DNA of 34,632 nucleotides from Bacteroidaceae bacterium (GCA_902362595.1 CABIXF010000040.1:1-34632), one strand, 5' to 3'; shown: positions 1 to 10,162, counted from the first letter of the stretch. Made by a program: numbers and translations. Notes: generated by a model from the sequence alone, not told the origin.

Positions 1-1
1 C

Positions 2-163
2 ATACAGACACATTATCTGGAAATCATCAACTTCTTTGAGAAGCGTTCCACAAACGCTGCATCTGAATCCTTCAATGCAAAAATAAAGAGCTTCCGTTCG
101 CAGTTCAGGGGAGTAAAGGACAAGGCCTTCTTTTTGTTCAGACTGGCTAAAATTTATGCTTAA
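2..163 (+). pseudogene. ISL3-family-like transposase, C-terminal end (cut by window edge)
   Basis: An open frame entering from the window edge encodes about 53 residues and stops at 161-163. The peptide contains NAASESFNAKIKSFR followed by a basic/aromatic tail ending RLAKIYA. This resembles the C-terminal end of ISL3-family (IS204/IS1001-type) DDE transposases, where a conserved ESFN-like motif carries the last catalytic Glu; the family call is from memory. Only the 3' end is visible, so it is unclear whether the element is intact. It converges on the tRNA-Arg cluster. Alternative: a remnant rather than a live insertion sequence. Confidence 0.72.
63..77. repeat. 15-bp direct repeat, copy 1 (second copy at 196-210)
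   Basis: CTGAATCCTTCAATG occurs at 63-77 inside the transposase coding sequence and identically at 196-210, just outside the presumed IS end. A perfect 15-mer twice in 150 bases is unlikely by chance. Confidence 0.8.
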
Positions 164-210
164 TCAACGAATCCCTCAGATTTTTACGTTGAGCCCTGAA
201 TCCTTCAATG
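164..210. mobile_element. Probable right end of the ISL3-like element
   Basis: Immediately after the transposase stop lies CCCTCAGATTTTTACGTTG and then GAGCCC, where an insertion sequence terminal repeat would be expected. The other end is outside the window, so the repeat cannot be confirmed. The stretch ends in a 15-base sequence (196-210) that also occurs inside the transposase frame at 63-77. Confidence 0.35.
196..210. repeat. 15-bp direct repeat, copy 2
   Basis: Identical to 63-77 (CTGAATCCTTCAATG). It lies between the presumed IS end and the terminator of the tRNA cluster. Confidence 0.8.
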
Positions 211-229
211 TATTTATGCAATAATAAAC

Positions 230-264
230 AACAAAAAAAGCATCTTCGAATGGAAGATGCTTTT
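230..264 (-). terminator. Intrinsic terminator of the tRNA-Arg cluster
   Basis: A 9-bp stem, AGCATCTTC (239-247) with GAAGATGCT (253-261) and a 5-nt loop, is followed on the minus strand by a run of T (A-run 233-239 on plus). It sits directly downstream of the last tRNA gene. The plus side also has a short T-run, so it may also stop transcripts from the transposase side. Confidence 0.8.
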
Positions 265-266
265 CG

Positions 267-340
267 TGACCGCGACAGGATTCAAACCTGTAACCGGCTG
301 ATCCGTAGTCAGCTACTCTATTCAGTTGAGCTACGCGGCC
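267..340 (-). tRNA. tRNA-Arg(ACG), fourth gene of the cluster
   Basis: The reverse complement folds as a 74-nt tRNA. The acceptor arm is GGCCGCG with CGCGGTC and discriminator A. The anticodon stem GCTGA/TCAGC encloses the loop CTACGGA, giving anticodon ACG (read as ICG after deamination, for CGU/CGC/CGA). The T arm is present, with loop sequence TTTGAAT. CCA is not encoded. It is the promoter-distal copy, next to the terminator. Confidence 0.95.
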
Positions 341-368
341 AATCAATTCTAAATCTGACCCGAATTGG

Positions 369-442
369 TGACCACGACAGGATTCAAACCTGTAACCGGC
401 TGATCCGTAGTCAGCTACTCTATTCAGTTGAGCTACGTGGCC
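369..442 (-). tRNA. tRNA-Arg(ACG), third gene; compensated acceptor stem
   Basis: Same 74-nt cloverleaf and ACG anticodon as its neighbours. The acceptor stem reads GGCCACG with CGTGGTC, so the G-C pair found at position 5-68 in the other copies is A-U here. Both bases changed together, which argues that this copy is under selection to fold and is functional. Confidence 0.95.
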
Positions 443-471
443 AATCAATTCTAAATCTTAAAGGAAAATGG

Positions 472-545
472 TGACCGCGACAGGATTCAAACCTGTAACC
501 GGCTGATCCGTAGTCAGCTACTCTATTCAGTTGAGCTACGCGGCC
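472..545 (-). tRNA. tRNA-Arg(ACG), second gene of the cluster
   Basis: 74-nt tRNA whose reverse complement has acceptor GGCCGCG/CGCGGTC, anticodon loop CTACGGA (ACG) and discriminator A. Its mature region is identical to the copies at 267-340 and 574-647. The spacers between copies are 26 to 29 nt and are themselves partly similar (CCAATCAATTCTAAATCT after two copies), as expected of tandem duplication. Confidence 0.95.
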
Positions 546-573
546 AATCATTTTTCAAACCTAACCAGACAAG

Positions 574-647
574 TGACCGCGACAGGATTCAAACCTGTAA
601 CCGGCTGATCCGTAGTCAGCTACTCTATTCAGTTGAGCTACGCGGCC
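574..647 (-). tRNA. tRNA-Arg(ACG), first gene of the cluster
   Basis: Promoter-proximal 74-nt tRNA-Arg(ACG), matching the others in arms, anticodon and lack of encoded CCA. Its 5' end is about 24 nt from the consensus -7 box at 671-678, so the four tRNAs probably form a single precursor. Confidence 0.95.
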
Positions 648-670
648 ATGTCCTTTTTGTTTGACGGGTG

Positions 671-702
671 CAAAGGTATAGACTTTGAGTGAAACTTCCA
701 AA
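671..702 (-). promoter_or_regulatory. Bacteroidetes-type promoter of the tRNA-Arg cluster
   Basis: Read on the minus strand, TTTG (702-699) is followed after 20 nt by TACCTTTG (678-671). This matches the Bacteroides primary sigma consensus (TTTG, 19-21 nt, TAnnTTTG) exactly. Confidence 0.85.
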
Positions 703-729
703 TATTTCACCGATTTTTTTGCAACAAAT

Positions 730-3036
730 TTACTCCATAAAACGGCTTCCAAATATCTGCCAGCCCAATGTGAGACCCAAATTCCAGTCATTACTCGGTG
801 AACTGTAGTGATTTAGATAAGCACAGATAGAGCCGAACGGAAGTCGCACCACGAGGTCCAATTCTCCCATATATTCTACCTGCGAAAAGACTTTTCCATA
901 ACGGGCTTTGTTATTTTCTTCTCGAATGGGAAAAATCGGAGCAAATCCGTACATACCCAGCCGCACCTGGAAAACATTATTGAACTGGTAAATCGGGCAC
1001 ACACCCATTCCGATGAACTGATTGGCCCGAAATGCCTCATTGTAGGTAATCCGGCTGTGAGCCGTAGGGGCGAATTCACCTGCCTGCATCATGGTAGCTC
1101 GGTAATTATGACTGAAATTGCGCGATGAATAATAAGCCTTCAGGTAAGTACCCAGCGAAAAATTACGCTTCAACTCGTAATATTTCTCCAATTCGTATGA
1201 GATTTGCAACCACGACTGGATAAATTTATAGTTTTCCGTATATGCAGCATCCTCCACCCCCGGATAGTAATACTCTGTTCCTGTATAAATATGGGCTGCG
1301 AGTCTTTCTCGTCGCCCGGAAGTAGCAAACTGACGGCTGTTAAGTGTATTCCCATCCAAGGCCACCGACCCCCCGAATATAGAATATTTACTGACATCGC
1401 GGATATCCGAAGTGAAATCGATGACATTCGTCTGGAAATACTGGTCTTCCAGCTGACCGATACCAATACCGAATTCAGCTTTCTGCCGACTCAGGAAAGG
1501 CATGGACACGAAAAGCTTGACGTATTTCTCCTTTTGCTGATTGAAGATGGGCGTATTGCCTTTGCTCAACAGTTTCTCTTGTTTCAGGTAATCGAAAGTA
1601 GACAAGGAAGCTACCAGACGATACGAGGTGGGCAGACGCGTCGGCAAGTCGATACGCCCAGACAGTTGCAGGTTGTTGTAAATCTGCCCCAGTTGTCCGT
1701 CCAAAGAGAGCTCTTTGGAATAATTGTTCAAGTTGTGATAAGTTGCCCCGATATATACCTGATTGGCTCCGTTGGACCCCACGTTTCCCCCTACCCTGAG
1801 TGAAAGATCGTCTTTCATACGTACCTGCAGGTCGAGGTTGAAGTCCTTCTCATAAGGATTATACACGGCATGAGGAATAATCTCGGAAATCATATTGTCG
1901 GACGACATCAGCCGGAAATACCCTTTTCTGAGTTCTTCCAAAGAAAATGTACCGTCCTCATCGGCATGAAATTCCTTGCGGATGTATCTTTTCTGCTGAT
2001 CGTTTGCCCCGTGAATGATGATATTCCGGAAACGGAATTCAGGCATTTTCTGCTTGAAAGCGATGCGTTCCTTTTCCAGCAGACGATAATCCATGCGTCG
2101 TGAAATCCGGTTCTTGATAGAATCCATCAGTTCAATGGTGCGATTGTAGCCGATGTCGTGCAGTTCGTCAAAGCGGTCGAAATCCATCAGACTTACATCA
2201 TCGTACTTGAAAGTCATGAGGATGCCCATGGAATCAGGTACAGAATAATCAGTTTTCTGCATAATCATGCTTTCCAGCTGCCCGATGATATCACCTTCCT
2301 TAGGCTTGCCGGGATTGGAACTGACCACACTCCCTATGATAACATCGGGATGAAAGTCTTCAGCCATAATGTTGACGGGAAAATTGTTGTAGATACCTCC
2401 GTCGTAAGCCAGTACGGAATCTATTTCGATTGGCTTGAACATGCCCGGGAAACTCATGGAAGCCCGAACGGCATCTCCAAGGTCGCCTTCCTTAAAAATA
2501 ATAGGACGCTTGTTGTACACATCAGACGCCACACAACGGAATGGCACAAACAGATTGTCGAAATTTCCCCGACATGAGGCAGTGGCCTGCCCGAATAACT
2601 CCACAAAGGCCAAATTCATTTGCAACGGGTCGACTACGCTGGAAGGCAAGAACTGTGTCTTTACCTTGTGCAACGGATTTTTCAGCGACACGCGGATGTT
2701 GATGAATTCCGGCGTAGGCGGGTTCTTTTTAAAATAGTAAATATATTTTTCCTGTATTCCGCCCGAATACCAACGTTTGAAATCGTCCGACTTGATGAGC
2801 TTCTCCATGTCATCCGGCGAGTACCCCATGGCATAAAGCGAGCCGACAATAGCCCCCATAGACGTACCTGCAATGTAATCAATAGGAATGTTGTTTTCTT
2901 CCAGTGCGCGGATAATTCCGATATGCGTCAATCCTTTGGCTCCTCCCCCGCTAAGCACCAACCCCACCTTCTGAGCAGATGCTTCCGGGAAAAACAGGCA
3001 GAATAGAACGACCAGGATGCTGTATATTTTTTTCAT
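730..3036 (-). CDS. Patatin-like phospholipase with C-terminal outer-membrane barrel
   Basis: A 768-residue exported protein. The start at 3036 gives a signal peptide (MKKIYSILVVLFCLFF...ASA); an upstream ATG at 3066 would only add a poor leader. The patatin domain has the oxyanion loop GGGAKG (30-35), nucleophile motif GTSMG with Ser59, and Asp212 in YDGG, completing the Ser-Asp dyad. Residues about 340-410 look like a POTRA domain, and the rest is a beta-rich region typical of Omp85-type barrels. The family resembles PlpD, a type Vd autotransporter-like protein, but cleavage and release of the lipase cannot be seen from sequence. The likely role is lipid hydrolysis at the cell surface. It diverges from the PepSY-like gene. 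Confidence 0.9.
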   Translation of the reverse strand: MKKIYSILVVLFCLFFPEASAQKVGLVLSGGGAKGLTHIGIIRALEENNIPIDYIAGTSMGAIVGSLYAMGYSPDDMEKLIKSDDFKRWYSGGIQEKYIYYFKKNPPTPEFINIRVSLKNPLHKVKTQFLPSSVVDPLQMNLAFVELFGQATASCRGNFDNLFVPFRCVASDVYNKRPIIFKEGDLGDAVRASMSFPGMFKPIEIDSVLAYDGGIYNNFPVNIMAEDFHPDVIIGSVVSSNPGKPKEGDIIGQLESMIMQKTDYSVPDSMGILMTFKYDDVSLMDFDRFDELHDIGYNRTIELMDSIKNRISRRMDYRLLEKERIAFKQKMPEFRFRNIIIHGANDQQKRYIRKEFHADEDGTFSLEELRKGYFRLMSSDNMISEIIPHAVYNPYEKDFNLDLQVRMKDDLSLRVGGNVGSNGANQVYIGATYHNLNNYSKELSLDGQLGQIYNNLQLSGRIDLPTRLPTSYRLVASLSTFDYLKQEKLLSKGNTPIFNQQKEKYVKLFVSMPFLSRQKAEFGIGIGQLEDQYFQTNVIDFTSDIRDVSKYSIFGGSVALDGNTLNSRQFATSGRRERLAAHIYTGTEYYYPGVEDAAYTENYKFIQSWLQISYELEKYYELKRNFSLGTYLKAYYSSRNFSHNYRATMMQAGEFAPTAHSRITYNEAFRANQFIGMGVCPIYQFNNVFQVRLGMYGFAPIFPIREENNKARYGKVFSQVEYMGELDLVVRLPFGSICAYLNHYSSPSNDWNLGLTLGWQIFGSRFME

Positions 3037-3063
3037 GCAATGAATGTTCCAAATTGTGTTTTC

Positions 3064-3071
3064 CAAATATA
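3064..3071 (-). promoter_or_regulatory. Likely -7 box for the patatin gene
   Basis: The minus strand reads TATATTTG, a full TAnnTTTG match, 28 nt before the chosen ATG. No TTTG is seen at the expected distance upstream, so the promoter is only half supported. Confidence 0.45.
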
Positions 3072-3163
3072 GAAATATTTTTTCATCTTCAGGGAAGATT
3101 TCAAATTCTTTTCAGAATCAGGTGCGAACTTTGCCACAAACACATAAAAAAAGAACACTGGTT

Positions 3164-4033
3164 ATGAAGAAACTCGTATTTTGGGCCATGATGACACTAG
3201 GTGTAATCAGCCTGCAAAGCTGTGACAAAGAAGACGACAACAACCTGCAAATTTCCGCAGGACTACAGGAAGCATTCGACGCACGTTATCCCCATGCCTC
3301 AAGAGTGGACTGGGAACGTACGGGGGAGTTCTATGAAGCAGAGTTTACAGAAAATGGCGGTGAACACAAAGCTTGGTTCACTTTCGAAGGCGTATGGGTA
3401 ATGACGGAATACGATATTCCTTTCACACGATTGCCGCAAGCCGTACAGGATGCCTTTGCAGCCGGAACGTATGCTTCATGGCGGGTAGATGACGTAGACA
3501 AAATCGAAAAGAGCGACATGAGTGTGGTATATATCATCGAGGTGGAATCGGGCACACAAGAATACGAACTGACTTACCTGGAAGACGGTACACTGATTCG
3601 TGAGAATACGGAATGGAGCGAACATCTGCCGGTAGCTCCCGACCAGCTATCCAGTGTGAAAGAACTGGTGAAAGAGATGTATCCTCAAGCTTCGATTCTC
3701 GACATCGAAGAAGAAAAAGGGAACATTGAGGTGGAAATTCGCGACGGAGGCCGTCAGAAAGAAGTATATTTCAAACTCGCCGATGGGAAACCTGTCTGGA
3801 TGCATACCTCTTACGAAGTGGAAAGATACGAAATCAAGAATCTTCCCGAAGCTGTGCAACAGGCTTTACAAGCGCTCTCAGGAAGCGGAATGGAAGTAGA
3901 CGACATCGATTTCTTCGAAACACCCCAAGGAAACTATTACCGTGTAGAAGTGGAAGACCGGGATGTAGACAAATATGTATATGTAGCCGAAAATGGGGAA
4001 ATGTTACAGATGAGACTTAAAAATCATGTTTAA
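3164..4033 (+). CDS. PepSY-like (DUF2874) lipoprotein, two repeats
   Basis: A 289-residue protein starting at MKKLVFWAMM (3164), with a lipobox-like SLQSC whose Cys would be lipidated. The longer frame from 3044 only reads through the intergenic region. Two homologous-looking halves follow (about 25-140 and 155-285). Each has a pattern of YP-A-S-x-x-D followed by beta strands and an LP-(Q/E)AVQ segment, as in the PepSY-like/DUF2874 proteins common in Bacteroidales and related in fold to BLIP. These are periplasmic or surface proteins of unknown biochemical role. It is acidic and has no catalytic motif. The gene is monocistronic, with no clear terminator before the next gene. Confidence 0.8.
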   Translation: MKKLVFWAMMTLGVISLQSCDKEDDNNLQISAGLQEAFDARYPHASRVDWERTGEFYEAEFTENGGEHKAWFTFEGVWVMTEYDIPFTRLPQAVQDAFAAGTYASWRVDDVDKIEKSDMSVVYIIEVESGTQEYELTYLEDGTLIRENTEWSEHLPVAPDQLSSVKELVKEMYPQASILDIEEEKGNIEVEIRDGGRQKEVYFKLADGKPVWMHTSYEVERYEIKNLPEAVQQALQALSGSGMEVDDIDFFETPQGNYYRVEVEDRDVDKYVYVAENGEMLQMRLKNHV

Positions 4034-4080
4034 AAACACAAAATAACAGAGAAAACTGAATCATTTTAGGAAATAAACCG

Positions 4081-4088
4081 TATATTTG
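4081..4088 (+). promoter_or_regulatory. -7 box for the redoxin-fold gene
   Basis: TATATTTG is a full match to TAnnTTTG. It implies a start near 4095 and a leader of about 115 nt before the ATG at 4211. The -33 element is not obvious. Confidence 0.5.
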
Positions 4089-4094
4089 CATTCG

Positions 4095-4210
4095 GATTTC
4101 CCAAATTCACGTGACAAAAGGGGCTCTTCTTTTGCCGCAGAAGTAATGTTCCGGGCAGGAAATCACTGTAAGGACACAGTACCGGATAGTATTAACTAAA
4201 ATCAAATTAC
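4095..4210 (+). promoter_or_regulatory. Long structured 5' leader upstream of the redoxin-fold gene
   Basis: The leader can fold into two parts. One is a CAAAAG/CTTTTG stem near 4116-4136. The other is a nested pair in which TCCGG (4150-4154) pairs with CCGGA (4182-4186) around an inner ACTGT (4165-4169)/ACAGT (4176-4180) hairpin. No known riboswitch class was recognised, and this is an inference from hand pairing. Confidence 0.35.
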
Positions 4211-4714
4211 ATGCTCAAAAATGTAAAGTGGATTTTTGTTGTATTAGTATTCAGTTCCTTGATTTCTCTGTCATTCGACAAGAGAAATACTCCCACCGAG
4301 AAACTTCCGCTTGGGGCACAGGCTCCGGAGTTAGTACTCGGAAAAGAAAAGCAGCCGCTCAGTCTGCAAGCCTCTAAAGGCAATTATATTTTACTGAGCT
4401 TCTGGGCCAGTTACGATGCCACGTCGCGTACCCGCAATGCCAGATTGCATCATGTGGTTTCGAACGATGCCCGTGTTGAGATGATTTCCATTTCTTTCGA
4501 CCGCTATCCGTCAGTTTTCCGGACAGTTGTCAAACAAGACGGTATCACAGACAACGTCTATCAGGAAATGGAGGGTGAAGATTCAGAGATTTTCAAGTCG
4601 TACGACCTGAAACACGGTTTTACCAACTGTCTTATAGACGACCGCGGGGTAATTGTGGCAAAGAACGTAAACCCCTCTGAGCTGGCATCGCTGCTACACA
4701 CAGCCAAAAGCTGA
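4211..4714 (+). CDS. Exported thioredoxin-fold protein lacking the CxxC
   Basis: A 167-residue protein with an N-terminal hydrophobic signal or anchor (about 5-21), then a redoxin/TlpA-like domain: GAQAPELVLG, LLSFWAS (62-67) and a C-terminal FTNCLIDDRGVIVAKN strand-turn. In TlpA/ResA proteins the FWA segment leads to WCxxC. Here the aligned residues are DATS (69-72), so both redox cysteines are gone and disulfide chemistry is unlikely. A scaffold or ligand-binding role is possible. It is followed by a strong terminator and converges on dapA. Confidence 0.75.
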   Translation: MLKNVKWIFVVLVFSSLISLSFDKRNTPTEKLPLGAQAPELVLGKEKQPLSLQASKGNYILLSFWASYDATSRTRNARLHHVVSNDARVEMISISFDRYPSVFRTVVKQDGITDNVYQEMEGEDSEIFKSYDLKHGFTNCLIDDRGVIVAKNVNPSELASLLHTAKS

Positions 4715-4756
4715 TGCCCACCCCTTACAGAAGATGACATGGATACAACAAAAAGC

Positions 4757-4800
4757 AAAGAGATTTCAAATTCCTTCTCGGTTTTTGAAATCTCTTTTTT
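4757..4800 (+). terminator. Terminator of the redoxin-fold gene
   Basis: A stem AGAGATTTCAAA (4759-4770) with TTTGAAATCTCT, then a T-run to 4800. It sits between convergent genes. The opposite strand has a weaker T-run, so it may act both ways. Confidence 0.8.
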
Positions 4801-4815
4801 ATTACCTGTATGCAT

Positions 4816-4844
4816 AAAAAGGTGCAAGGGATTCCCTTAGCACC
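4816..4844 (-). terminator. dapA terminator overlapping the stop codon
   Basis: On the minus strand GGTGC-TAAGGG-AAT-CCCTT-GCACC (4844-4821) is followed by TTTTT. The dapA stop codon (4837-4839) lies inside the left arm of the stem. Confidence 0.8.
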
Positions 4845-5730
4845 GTATCTTCAGTTCGTCCAAAATGCGGCGCATCTGCTCGTAGGTGGTGATGCGTGTG
4901 GGCACCAGCGGCAGACGCAGGCGGTTCTCAATCATGCCCATCATGCTGAGCATGGCTTTCACACCGGCCGGGTTACCATCGACGAAGAGCAGTTTGAACA
5001 ACTCCGTAAACTTGTGGTGGATGGTCAGCGCACTGCTATAATCGCCTGCCAGTGCCAGACGGGTCATGCGACTGAATTCCCGCGGAAAAGCGTTTCCGAT
5101 GACCGAAATGACTCCCACGGCACCCAGTGTAATCAGCGGGAAGGTGATACCGTCGTCGCCCGAAATCACGTCGAAATTCTCCGGCTTATTCTTGATGATA
5201 TCGTCCATCTGCGAGATGTTGCCCGAAGCCTCCTTAATGGCCACGATGTTCTTGAAGTCGCGTGCCAGCCGCAGAGTCGTTTCGGCCGTCATGTTCACAC
5301 CTGTACGTCCAGGTACGTTATAGAGCACCACCGGAAGCTTGGTAGCTTCGGCAATGGCTTTGTAATGCTGGTAAATACCTTCCTGCGAAGGTTTATTGTA
5401 GTAAGGAACAGCCACCAGTACGGCATCTACTCCCGTGAAGTCTTCGTTTTTCAGGGTGTTGAGTACGGTCTGCGTACAGTTGCTGCTGATACCCAGCAGG
5501 ATGGGTACACGACCGTTGACGCGTTCTATCACCACCTTCTTGATTTGTCTTTTTTCTTCTTCTGTCAGTGTCGGAGTTTCTGCAGTGGTTCCCAGTACAC
5601 AAAGAAAATCCACCCCGTTTTGTACCTGATATTCAACGAGTCTCAACAGTGCATCATAATCCACGCTACCGTCACTCTTGAAGGGAGTAATCAGCGCCAC
5701 CCCCATTCCTTTCAGTCTTCTTGCTATCAT
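4837..5730 (-). CDS. dapA: 4-hydroxy-tetrahydrodipicolinate synthase
   Basis: A 297-residue TIM-barrel enzyme of the usual length. It condenses pyruvate with L-aspartate-4-semialdehyde, the first committed step of lysine and meso-diaminopimelate synthesis, in the cytosol. Visible residues are the Schiff-base lysine Lys166 in VAIKEASG, Tyr137 in LYNVPGRTG with Arg142, the GTTAE loop (48-51), and YYNKPSQEG (110-118). The start at MIARRLKGMGVALITPF is the family start. The gene stands alone, with its own -7 box upstream and a terminator that overlaps its stop codon. The related N-acetylneuraminate lyases are unlikely given the GTTAE and YNVPGRT motifs. Confidence 0.96.
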   Translation of the reverse strand: MIARRLKGMGVALITPFKSDGSVDYDALLRLVEYQVQNGVDFLCVLGTTAETPTLTEEEKRQIKKVVIERVNGRVPILLGISSNCTQTVLNTLKNEDFTGVDAVLVAVPYYNKPSQEGIYQHYKAIAEATKLPVVLYNVPGRTGVNMTAETTLRLARDFKNIVAIKEASGNISQMDDIIKNKPENFDVISGDDGITFPLITLGAVGVISVIGNAFPREFSRMTRLALAGDYSSALTIHHKFTELFKLLFVDGNPAGVKAMLSMMGMIENRLRLPLVPTRITTYEQMRRILDELKIRC

Positions 5731-5760
5731 AAATGAAATATAAACGCTTTAACGAGTGTA

Positions 5761-5768
5761 CAAAAGTA
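5761..5768 (-). promoter_or_regulatory. -7 box for dapA
   Basis: The minus strand reads TACTTTTG, a full TAnnTTTG match, 31 nt before the ATG. The -33 region has no good TTTG. Confidence 0.5.
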
Positions 5769-5846
5769 CGAATATTTTCAACTTAACCTATATATTTAAT
5801 CGTTTTTTTGCCTTTTATAAATAATTTGTAAAGAAATGGCAGTTTC

Positions 5847-8601
<2,755 letters not shown>

Positions 8602-8627
8602 ACAAAACAGAATAAATCCAAATGATG

Positions 8628-8659
8628 CAGGGCCGGAATTCGAAAAGAATCCGGCCCTG
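8628..8659. terminator. Strong hairpin between convergent trmD and USP genes
   Basis: CAGGGCCGG (8628-8636) pairs perfectly with CCGGCCCTG (8651-8659), extended by AATTC/GAAT near the loop. Neither side has a long T-run, but placement between convergent genes suggests it serves as a 3' end for both. Confidence 0.6.
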
Positions 8660-8688
8660 TATAAACACATTCATCAAAGATACTACCT

Positions 8689-9813
8689 TCACTTAATCAC
8701 CAGAATCGGTGTATTGGAATGGAAAATCATCCGGCGAGCAATGCTCGGATTGAACAGACGGGCAAAAATGTTCCGCTTGTAATTGGATAAGCACAGCACA
8801 TCGATTCCTTTTTCCTTTACATAGTTGTCCAAATTGCTGAGCAGGCTATCTTCTCCCATCATGTCGTAGTCTATCGTCAGCTGCGGATACTGCTTCTTAA
8901 AGTACTCCTGAATACCGACCAACTTGATTTCATTCCACGTACGTTTTTGCGCATTGTCACTCAAATGGATGAACGAAACCTCAAAGTGATAATCCTTGAA
9001 AGTAGTTACCAATGAGTCAAACGCAATCAAATCACGCTGGTCAAAGCTGGTAAAGAATGCAATCTTATGGATTTCATCGAAGTTCTTCTTGGTCGCATTT
9101 TTCGGAATGGCGTATACAAACACCGGACTACGGTCAATGATTTCAGCCGTCACGCTACCAATCAGATCCATTTCCTTCTCTCCCTTTCCTCGGGTTCCCA
9201 TGATGATGATAAGCGGCTTTTCTTCGCGTGCATAATGCAGGATTTCCTCTTCAGGCACTCCTTCCTTCAGCACACAGGTATATTTCACGTCGGGCAACTC
9301 TCCCTTCGCAATCCGGTCTTTTATGCCGTCGGTCAACTTCTTCAGTTGTTCATGAATGTTGTCGAGCATACTTTTAATGCCCAATTCATGTTCCATAGGC
9401 AGTCCGTAACTCTCGGTGGCATATTGCAGGCTAGGCATATACACCGGGCTGAAATACACATGCATCAATACTACCTCCGCTTGAATCTTAGCAGCAAAAT
9501 TGAATCCAAACTCACACGCAGCCATTGAATAATCGGAAAAATCGACCGGAACCAATATCTGCTTGCCATGTTTCTCTTCCGTTTTCTCCTCGTTGACTAC
9601 ATCCTCGGCCAGCCACGTAGAACTTTCAATGATTTTCAAAGCCCTGGGCAAGTCACTCTCCCGGATACGTATCCTCACGCCCGAAGATATGACGGGCTGA
9701 ATCAGATTGACATTATGGATGCATGCCTCAATTCCTTCATTTTCAAGCACATTCTTCAGAATCTGAGCCTTAGAATAAGTAAGAATGGCCAGTGTAACAA
9801 GTTTTTCTTCCAT
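8689..9813 (-). CDS. DUF2007 domain fused to tandem universal stress domains
   Basis: A 374-residue cytosolic protein starting at MEEKLVTLAILTY (9813). Residues about 1-66 look like DUF2007, a small putative signal-transducing domain. A short charged linker is followed by a first UspA domain (about 83-230) beginning KQILVPVDFSDYS and keeping the ATP-binding pattern GTRGKGEKEMDLIGS (G-x2-G-x9-G-S). A second UspA-like domain (about 235-374) ends with SNTPILVIK but lacks that glycine pattern, so it probably does not bind ATP. The protein is likely a nucleotide-sensing stress factor; its partner is unknown. The fusion is the informative feature. Confidence 0.85.
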   Translation of the reverse strand: MEEKLVTLAILTYSKAQILKNVLENEGIEACIHNVNLIQPVISSGVRIRIRESDLPRALKIIESSTWLAEDVVNEEKTEEKHGKQILVPVDFSDYSMAACEFGFNFAAKIQAEVVLMHVYFSPVYMPSLQYATESYGLPMEHELGIKSMLDNIHEQLKKLTDGIKDRIAKGELPDVKYTCVLKEGVPEEEILHYAREEKPLIIIMGTRGKGEKEMDLIGSVTAEIIDRSPVFVYAIPKNATKKNFDEIHKIAFFTSFDQRDLIAFDSLVTTFKDYHFEVSFIHLSDNAQKRTWNEIKLVGIQEYFKKQYPQLTIDYDMMGEDSLLSNLDNYVKEKGIDVLCLSNYKRNIFARLFNPSIARRMIFHSNTPILVIK

Positions 9814-9851
9814 GGCTTCTGCTTTTAAAGGGTTAATATCATTAAACAAGA

Positions 9852-9904
9852 AGGGCTGCAACAAGAACGGATACTCTCCTTCTCCCTGTTACAGCCCTGT
9901 TTTA
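9852..9904 (-). terminator. Terminator of the small HTH gene
   Basis: AGGGCTGCAACA (9852-9863) pairs with TGTTACAGCCCT (9888-9899) around a 24-nt loop. The minus-strand side continues TTCTTGTTT, and the plus side has GTTTTATC. Confidence 0.65.
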
Positions 9905-10162
9905 TCAAGCACGTTGTACTTCTTTCAGAATGGCTATTGCCTTGTCGAGCACCGTGGTATCATCCAGCATAACCAACCCGCCGTCAGGCCCTGGTTCCAA
10001 GTGGATACCCACGCTTTTTCCGTCCTTAAAATTATGTCCTCCAAAGAAATTTCGCACCGTTTCCACACTGAGATTCAATTCGTCGGCAATACGATGCATG
10101 CTGCCCGAGGGCAATGAGTCTTTGATTTTACGAAGTTCGTTAAATGTTATCGTTCTGTTCAT
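9905..10162 (-). CDS. Small helix-turn-helix DNA-binding protein
   Basis: An 85-residue protein starting at ATG 10162 (MNRTITFNEL); a TTG three codons upstream is a weaker choice. Residues about 20-45 (SMHRIADELNLSVETVRNFFG) read as a helix-turn-helix, with the recognition helix SVETVRNFF. The C-terminal half contains GPDGGLVMLDDTTVLDKAIAIL, which does not match a known sensor. Short proteins of this kind are found in Bacteroidales, but I know of no assigned function. It has its own terminator and lies between the stress-protein gene and the PAP2 gene on the same strand, with a 129-nt gap upstream. Confidence 0.75.
   Translation of the reverse strand: MNRTITFNELRKIKDSLPSGSMHRIADELNLSVETVRNFFGGHNFKDGKSVGIHLEPGPDGGLVMLDDTTVLDKAIAILKEVQRA

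Noticed and set aside
176..474. Reading frames of 88-90 codons across the tRNA copies on both strands
   Set aside because: They run through the tRNA repeats and translate the same repeated segment; the tRNA fold and ACG anticodon explain the sequence.
3044..3163. Upstream extension of the PepSY-like gene
   Set aside because: It runs through the divergent intergenic region and would lose the signal peptide and lipobox at the protein start.
4810..5736. Plus-strand frame of 308 codons opposite dapA
   Set aside because: Complete mirror of dapA, with no domain and no promoter of its own.
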